Positions 59,515 to 64,000 of a stretch of 64,000 nt of DNA are shown piece after piece. Position 1 is the stretch's first letter; the number at the start of each line of letters is the position of its first letter. The notes under the pieces are model-generated. The model saw only the letters and a list, made by a program, of their open reading frames with translations. It had not been told where the DNA came from and made no database searches. The stretch is from assembly GCF_019635155.1 (NCBI RefSeq), contig NZ_JAHBZY010000006.1:84461-148460 (forward strand), written 5' to 3'. The position numbers and the translations under genes are program-made. The DNA comes from Nitrosomonas sp. GTDB lineage: Bacteria > Pseudomonadota > Gammaproteobacteria > Burkholderiales > Nitrosomonadaceae.

Positions 59515-60777
59515 ATGATCGAAGAACTATACTCAGTTGTAGAAGAAAAGTATTTTTCATCAGGCGACTTCAATGGAATGCCAATTTATGGATTGGAAGG
59601 CATCTTTGACATTAACGATGAAGCTTTTAAAGCTTCGATTCGGCAGGCTATCGAAGATGAAATCTTGACTGCTCGCTTTGAGGGTAACCCTCATATAAGA
59701 GCTTTTTCAAAAATTCCAAAAGATAAAGTACTTGAGGGATTCGATGCCGCAGAATACCCTGGTCACACATGCCTATACCCTCATGAAAAAAAGCTGGCTA
59801 GCTCGGAGAAATTAGCCGCATATAGTGAAGCACCCTACGAAATGGAGCTCGCCAAAGGTGCTGGTCAACTCGACTTTAGAACTTTTGATTTGTCAGTTTT
59901 GGAATATTACCGAAACGATCCTCGCTATTCATATAACACTGACTTCATCCATGGACAAATATGCATCACTGATGAATATTTTGAGTCTGATAGTGTCCCA
60001 GAACATGATCAGGTACTGCTTCAAACATTTGGCTTTGCCTACGACGATGATCTAAACAGATATGTCGCAGTATTTTTGCGATACCTAGGGAATCTCAGTC
60101 CTGAGCATCAGAAGGTTTGGGCAGCAAAGGAAGTAAAAGGAGATATTAAGCTACACCCTGATTATTACGCTTCAAGTATATTGGGTTCGTGGGGCACTCG
60201 AATGTCCATTTTCAGAGCATTTACTCAAGAATTAAAAATCATCAATGAAATGAGTGCCTTGATCGGAAAGCCTGCCCTCTTTCGAAATAGCTACGATGAA
60301 GAAACGCCCAAAGAGTTTGGCTTTCTTTTGCGCCCTACACAAGCTGAATTTAATAACTTTATGCTGCTATTGGATAAAATGATGTCCGACAACATCAACA
60401 AAAAATTCTTTGAAGACGATGTGGAGCTGGAGGATGAGGAAGAGAGGGGCGATGGAAAAATCGTCGTAAAGCCTAAAGGCACTATACAAATCCTTGAAGC
60501 GTGGGTTAATAAATATTTCAAGCCTGCAGACCCGACACCAATTGAAGAAATGATGAAAACCTTTAGAAAGGTGAGGATGCTCCGTCAAAAACCAGCTCAC
60601 AAAGTCAACCTCGATTCTTTCGATCAGGAGCTATTCAAAAAGCAGAGAGAAATTGTTGTAAATGCCTATGACTCAGTCCGAACATTAAGACAAATTTTGG
60701 CAAATCATCCAAAAGTCAGAGCGAATCCTCCAAAGATAAGCGAGCAGCTATTTAATGGTGAAATATGGGACATATAA
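59515..60777 (+). CDS. Cassette-encoded protein of unknown function (possible HEPN-like motif)
   Basis: The 420-residue soluble protein is not one I recognise. It has acidic and aromatic-rich regions (EYYRNDPRYSYNTDFIHGQICITDEYFESD; VAVFLRYLGNLSPEHQKVWAAKEVKGDIKL) and an acidic loop (DDVELEDEEERGD). The C-terminal part is helical, and KVRMLRQKPAHKVNLDSFD near residue 370 resembles the R...PAH signature of Apea/HEPN-like domains in defense proteins; this is suggestive only. The gene fills a single gene cassette, starting about 30 bp after the cassette boundary and ending 3 bp before its attC. Its low GC content differs from the chromosome. Confidence 0.7.
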   Translation: MIEELYSVVEEKYFSSGDFNGMPIYGLEGIFDINDEAFKASIRQAIEDEILTARFEGNPHIRAFSKIPKDKVLEGFDAAEYPGHTCLYPHEKKLASSEKLAAYSEAPYEMELAKGAGQLDFRTFDLSVLEYYRNDPRYSYNTDFIHGQICITDEYFESDSVPEHDQVLLQTFGFAYDDDLNRYVAVFLRYLGNLSPEHQKVWAAKEVKGDIKLHPDYYASSILGSWGTRMSIFRAFTQELKIINEMSALIGKPALFRNSYDEETPKEFGFLLRPTQAEFNNFMLLLDKMMSDNINKKFFEDDVELEDEEERGDGKIVVKPKGTIQILEAWVNKYFKPADPTPIEEMMKTFRKVRMLRQKPAHKVNLDSFDQELFKKQREIVVNAYDSVRTLRQILANHPKVRANPPKISEQLFNGEIWDI

Positions 60778-60779
60778 AT

Positions 60780-60862
60780 GTGCTAACAAACGGCTGCTGT
60801 CGGACTGGTAAAAGCTCCAGCTTCGCCTCCACTTTTTCCAGCCGCAGAGCCGGGCGTTAGAC
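60780..60862 (+). repeat. Integron attC recombination site
   Basis: R'' is GTGCTAAC (60780-60787) and R' is GTTAGAC (60856-60862), with cleavage expected between G60856 and T60857. The interior arms pair almost throughout: CGGCT...CTGGTAAAAG on the left against CTTTTTCCAG...AGCCG on the right, with an unpaired base. This is the folded hairpin architecture recognised by IntI. R'' mirrors the first bases of its own cassette (GTTAGCAC at 59,483), the relation expected for a true cassette. Confidence 0.88.
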
Positions 60863-60888
60863 GGCGCACTTACCATCAGGGGAACCCA

Positions 60889-61716
60889 GTGCCAAAAGCG
60901 TTCATTTCTTACTCGTGGGAAGACGAAGATCACCGCACATGGGTTCGTGAGTTCGCAACTCGACTTCGAGCGGATGGAATCGAGACAGCCATCGACCAAT
61001 GGAATGCAATACCAGGTGATCAGCTTCCCGCTTTCATGGAAAGCGCTATCCGCTCAAACGACTACGTTCTGATCGTGTGCACGCCCAAGTACAAGCAAAA
61101 ATCAGACAATAGGCAAGGCGGCGTCGGGTACGAGGGCGACATCATGACGTCCGAAGTCTTGGGAACAGCCAATCATCGGAAATTTATCCCCATCCTTAGG
61201 GAAGGCTCTTGGTCTGATTCAGCTCCAACTTGGCTGCGTGGTAAGTACTTCATCGACCTATCGGCATCTCCGTACTCCGAAGAGAACTACGGTGATCTCT
61301 TGGTAACGATGCATGGCGTCAGAAACACTCCTCCGCCCATTGGAAAGCCTTTCTCAACTGTGCAACCCCGTCCAGCCGTGCCCCACCAAGAAAAAGAAGT
61401 CGAGACGCAAGACATCCGGATCGAAGGCGTTATTGCTGACCAAGTGACAACTCCCCGCATGGATGGAACGGCGGGCAGCGCCCTGTACCGTGTTCCATTC
61501 AAGCTTTCTTGCCGTCCAGATCGAGAATGGGCCGACCTACTTGTGAACAACTGGAACCACCCCTCTAGCTATACATCAATGCATAGACCAGGGATCGCAA
61601 GCGTCGTCGGGGACACCATCATTCTCGACGGCACCACGCTAGACGAGGTCAAGCGCTATCACCGAGATACGCTTAAGCTCGCACTTGCCGTCGGCTCGTG
61701 CTTTGCACTACGCTAG
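60889..61716 (+). CDS. SEFIR/TIR-domain protein, cassette-encoded
   Basis: This is a 275-residue protein. Its N-terminal domain (about 1-150) is SEFIR/TIR-like: KAFISYSWEDEDHRTWVREFATRLRADGIETAIDQWNAIPGDQLPAFMESAIRSNDYVLIVCTPKY. TIR domains in bacteria often cut NAD+ and serve in antiphage or toxin systems. The C-terminal part (about 165-275: IRIEGVIADQVTTPRMDG, then SLYRVPFKLSCRPDREWADLLVNNW-like) is probably the sensor or a partner-binding region. GTG 60889 is the start (GGGGAA site 6 nt upstream), 32 bp after the attC cut site. The gene ends inside the next attC. Confidence 0.82.
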   Translation: MPKAFISYSWEDEDHRTWVREFATRLRADGIETAIDQWNAIPGDQLPAFMESAIRSNDYVLIVCTPKYKQKSDNRQGGVGYEGDIMTSEVLGTANHRKFIPILREGSWSDSAPTWLRGKYFIDLSASPYSEENYGDLLVTMHGVRNTPPPIGKPFSTVQPRPAVPHQEKEVETQDIRIEGVIADQVTTPRMDGTAGSALYRVPFKLSCRPDREWADLLVNNWNHPSSYTSMHRPGIASVVGDTIILDGTTLDEVKRYHRDTLKLALAVGSCFALR

Positions 61717-61764
61717 CACTCGCCGCCGCTGCTTTCGCAGGACGGCTTAACTCAATCGTTATGC
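61711..61764 (+). repeat. attC site with degenerate left arm
   Basis: The right arm reads GACGGCTTAACTCAATCGTTATGC, the classic 3' half of attC, with R' GTTATGC at 61758-61764. The left core CGCTAGC (61711-61717) only poorly matches the GTCTAAC expected from its cassette start TTAGAC. The inner stem GCCG..CTGC/GCAG..CGGC is intact. The shortened left arm suggests partial deletion. Confidence 0.7.
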
Positions 61765-61767
61765 CCT

Positions 61768-61989
61768 ATGAGTGAAGAGCACAATCCACCCTCCCCAGAT
61801 GAACAGGCCGCGTACGAGGCACGGCTTCGCCGTCGGTTGGTACCAAAAGTGGTACCAAAAGGGTCAGACTCGATTGCTTGTTCCGAGCGCCCGAACGATT
61901 TTCCCATTTCGCACATCAAGCAAATTAATGCAGCGATCCGCCATCGTCCGTCGCATGTTTCATCGCATGGTGCATTGCGCTACGCTTAA
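61768..61989 (+). CDS. Truncated third-cassette reading frame
   Basis: ATG 61768 follows the second attC cut site by 9 bp, the normal place for a cassette gene. The product (73 residues) begins SEEHNPPSPDEQAAYEARLRRRLVPK. It then runs into sequence around GGGTCAGACTCGATT that is typical of dispersed transposase-associated repeats. No attC R'' partner (GCATAAC) follows, so I read it as a broken cassette. It is probably not functional. Confidence 0.35.
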   Translation: MSEEHNPPSPDEQAAYEARLRRRLVPKVVPKGSDSIACSERPNDFPISHIKQINAAIRHRPSHVSSHGALRYA

Positions 61990-62122
61990 TGACACCTTAC
62001 CTGTGTACGCGTCATCCATCGCAGCGGAATCGCCTTCACCATCACTACCCGCCTGAAATTCGATGTTCACTATCGGCGATGTCTGAATTTGGTAGATCAA
62101 ATTTGTAAAAGCCGCTTATTGG

Positions 62123-63721
62123 TCAATGCGAATGACCGGTTTGCGTCAATTCATGCAGTTGCTGCTCATAGCGAATTATTTTTAACTCGTTACCGGCTTC
62201 TCTCGCCGCTTGGGCTGCGCGATAGAGCGCATTGCGGCGGTTTGGAGTGCGCTGCAGCGAGGCTTCCAGTTCCTTCAGTGCGGCCGCAGGCTGGTTCAGC
62301 ATCAGCAGTAATTCGCCGAGCAACTCCCGTGCAGGAATGATGACGCCGGGGGTGACGTTGTCTTTCTCGGTCGAGTCTTCCAGATCGGCGGATGCGCGCA
62401 TCCATCGCAATGCTTCTGCGGGTCGATTTTCGGCAACCGCGATCCAGGCGGCAACCGCCAAGCGCTGAATTTCGATTTGATCGGCGGTGTAGTTTTTATC
62501 AGCGGAGCGGTCTCTATCGCGCAATGCTTCCAGACGTTTCAAGCTGTTTTTCGCGTCGGCGAGGTTACCAGTTCTGGCGGCGCCGACGCCCTTGGCAAAA
62601 TGGATAATCGCTTCGCACCAGCCGAATCGTTGCCACGGGAAATCCATTGGCTGGATGTTCAGTTTTGCCGCCTCGTACCAGTCACCGCGCTCGACCGCGT
62701 AACGTGCCGGGATGGCGGCATAAGCATAGGCAACCGTGGTATTTTGCGGTTGCGCGTTATGAATGGTTTGCAGTTGTTGCACAATCTGCCGGGCTTTATC
62801 GGTTTCAGCCATTTGTAAATATGCGTACAGCAGATAATCCATGAAGTGAAAGCGCTGATCCCAGTGATTATCCGAAGCGTTCAACCGTGCGTGTTCTTGT
62901 GCAGTCTCGTACGCCACCCAATTGGACTGTGCTGCATCCGGCCATTGGCCGAGGCGGATAAAGATATGCGATGGCATGTGCAGGGCATGCGGCACGGCGG
63001 GGGCGATTTTCGTATACCCCCGGGCGGCATCGAGTCCAAGTTCCGCTAGTTCCGGGTAATCGCTGCTGTGAATGATGTAGTGCGCGACACCGGGGTGTTG
63101 CGGTTCGTCCTTCAAGATACGCTGCAGCAATTGCAGCGCTTGTTTTTGCCTGGCAAAGGTTTTGTCATTCGGCGAAGCATTTGAAATCAGCGCCAGCGCA
63201 TAAAACACCGCCGCTTCATGATCGTCCGGAAATTCTGCGACGATGCGCTGCATCGCTTGTTCATACGCCAGTTTCCGGGCGCTGTAATCGCTGCTGGCGT
63301 TCGCCGGATACAATGTTGCGGCAGCTTCCAAATAGGCTTTCTCACGCGCGGTTTGAACATTTAATGACTGTGCTTGCTGGATGGTATCCCGCCCTTGTTG
63401 TAATTCGCCAGGATTTGGAGTCGTGGCCCACAATTGCTGGTAGAGACTCATGGCAATGCCCCAATAGCCCATGGCGCATTGAGGATCGGTGACGGTGACC
63501 TGGCGGAAGGTTCTTTCGGCTTCGTCGTACCAGAACGAATGCAGCATCGCCACGGCCTGGTTGAATTGTGTCTGTGCAGCAGGCATGCAGGAAACCGGAA
63601 AGTTAACTTTGCCGAGCTTTTCCTGATCGAAGCCACCCGCACGGTGATGTTCTCCATCGGCGAAAACCGATCCGGTCAATAACAAAATTAGCAGGGTCAG
63701 AATCCGTTTGAGTAGTGTCAT
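62123..63721 (-). CDS. Secreted tetratricopeptide-repeat protein
   Basis: The 532-residue protein has a signal peptide (to about residue 21, TLLILLLTGSVFA). Multiple TPR-like helix pairs follow (AVAMLHSFWYDEAERTFRQVTVTDPQCAMGYWGIAMSLYQQ; KQALQLLQRILKDEPQHPGVAHYIIHSSDYPELAELGLDAAR; LADAKNSLKRLEAL). A His-bearing part (AVPHALHMPSHIFIRLGQWPDAAQSNW) is conserved in this group of periplasmic TPR proteins. Function is unknown; protein-protein scaffolding is typical of TPRs. A GGAG site precedes the start by about 7 nt. Confidence 0.88.
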   Translation of the reverse strand: MTLLKRILTLLILLLTGSVFADGEHHRAGGFDQEKLGKVNFPVSCMPAAQTQFNQAVAMLHSFWYDEAERTFRQVTVTDPQCAMGYWGIAMSLYQQLWATTPNPGELQQGRDTIQQAQSLNVQTAREKAYLEAAATLYPANASSDYSARKLAYEQAMQRIVAEFPDDHEAAVFYALALISNASPNDKTFARQKQALQLLQRILKDEPQHPGVAHYIIHSSDYPELAELGLDAARGYTKIAPAVPHALHMPSHIFIRLGQWPDAAQSNWVAYETAQEHARLNASDNHWDQRFHFMDYLLYAYLQMAETDKARQIVQQLQTIHNAQPQNTTVAYAYAAIPARYAVERGDWYEAAKLNIQPMDFPWQRFGWCEAIIHFAKGVGAARTGNLADAKNSLKRLEALRDRDRSADKNYTADQIEIQRLAVAAWIAVAENRPAEALRWMRASADLEDSTEKDNVTPGVIIPARELLGELLLMLNQPAAALKELEASLQRTPNRRNALYRAAQAAREAGNELKIIRYEQQLHELTQTGHSH

Positions 63722-64000
63722 CGTGTGTCTCCTAATCGGGTGGCATTATGTAGAATCGGTAACATTGTATGCGCATTACCCGGAAAGAAGGCGAGTAAAA
63801 CAGCCAACACGATGGTCTCTGTAATGTGACCAGTCGATCACTTTGCTGGCATAACCTCTCTGAGGTTTTCATCATGATTCTTCCCACCATGGGAAGGTCA
63901 AGCAGATTTTTTCTGGGGATGTTGATTTAATTTCTCAGTCTACATTCCTTAAAATGACGGCATAGCGGAATGGTAATCCCCCCAGAAAATAACAGGAGTG
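63722..64000. other. Noncoding right end with inverted repeat (possible IS terminus)
   Basis: There is a hairpin AACCTC/GAGGTT at 63852-63866. A 10-bp perfect inverted repeat also occurs, TTTTCTGGGG (63909-63918) with CCCCAGAAAA (63980-63989). The last bases, AACAGGAGTG, look like a ribosome binding site for a gene that starts beyond the window. This could be an insertion sequence left end, but no transposase is visible. Confidence 0.4.

Noticed and set aside
1-64000. CRISPR arrays
   Set aside because: No regularly spaced direct repeats of 23-45 bp with unique spacers were seen on either strand.

Overview
The window is chromosomal DNA of a betaproteobacterium. The most likely family is Nitrosomonadaceae (Nitrosomonas-like). 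This is inference from gene content: a DUF1840 protein, a PEP-CTERM surface protein, an IntI-type integrase and a housekeeping set of betaproteobacterial type. No rRNA or ammonia-oxidation gene is present to prove it.

Left half (1-24,600) is mostly stable chromosome. It opens with an ovothiol pair: ovoA, and ovoB cut by the window edge. A tight five-gene cluster follows: two glycosyltransferases, an ArsM-like methyltransferase, a radical SAM enzyme, and a TVP38 membrane domain fused to a mercuric-reductase-like flavoenzyme. The gene families and spacing suggest arsenic (organoarsenical) metabolism. A minus-strand group then encodes a HerA/YjgR-like ATPase, a DUF4255 protein and an unknown protein; DUF4255 is normally found in phage-tail-like injection systems. 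Next come glucokinase plus glucan phosphorylase, the divergent lpoA-yraN / rsmI block, pyrC, a DnaA-box-bearing AT-rich gap, three tRNA genes (Leu, Cys, Gly), several small secreted proteins and a POT peptide transporter.

Middle (24,700-41,000) holds a quinone/redox-type set (FMN reductase, broken LysR regulator, pirin, isochorismatase-like hydrolase), an AI-2E family permease, a secreted MsrA-thioredoxin-MsrB fusion, an MFS exporter, a repeat-bearing secreted serine hydrolase, stress and membrane proteins (BON, DUF1840, ChaB, DUF389), two secreted proteins that share an N-terminal module, and a PEP-CTERM protein. Scars of mobile DNA lie here: a 143-bp MITE-like element, a possible group II intron remnant and a truncated RelE-like toxin.

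Right part (41,000-62,000) is accessory. A compact element (structured GC-rich DNA, RHH protein, Rep, two small genes, serine recombinase) abuts a 46-bp tRNA-Asn 3' fragment. A second element follows with a tyrosine integrase, a HigB/HigA-type pair, an AlpA-like protein and a GPA-type HUH replication protein. Then come an IntI-like integrase with an extended N terminus, a cusCBA copper/silver efflux operon in which CusB carries a CusF domain, and a BrnT/BrnA-like toxin-antitoxin pair. The last part is a short integron-type gene cassette array. Its two cassettes encode a large protein with a possible HEPN-like motif and a SEFIR/TIR-domain protein, and they are separated by a well-formed attC site. 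The window closes with a secreted TPR protein and a possible IS end. The orientation of the tRNA-Asn fragment implies that the island extends rightward, perhaps beyond the window.
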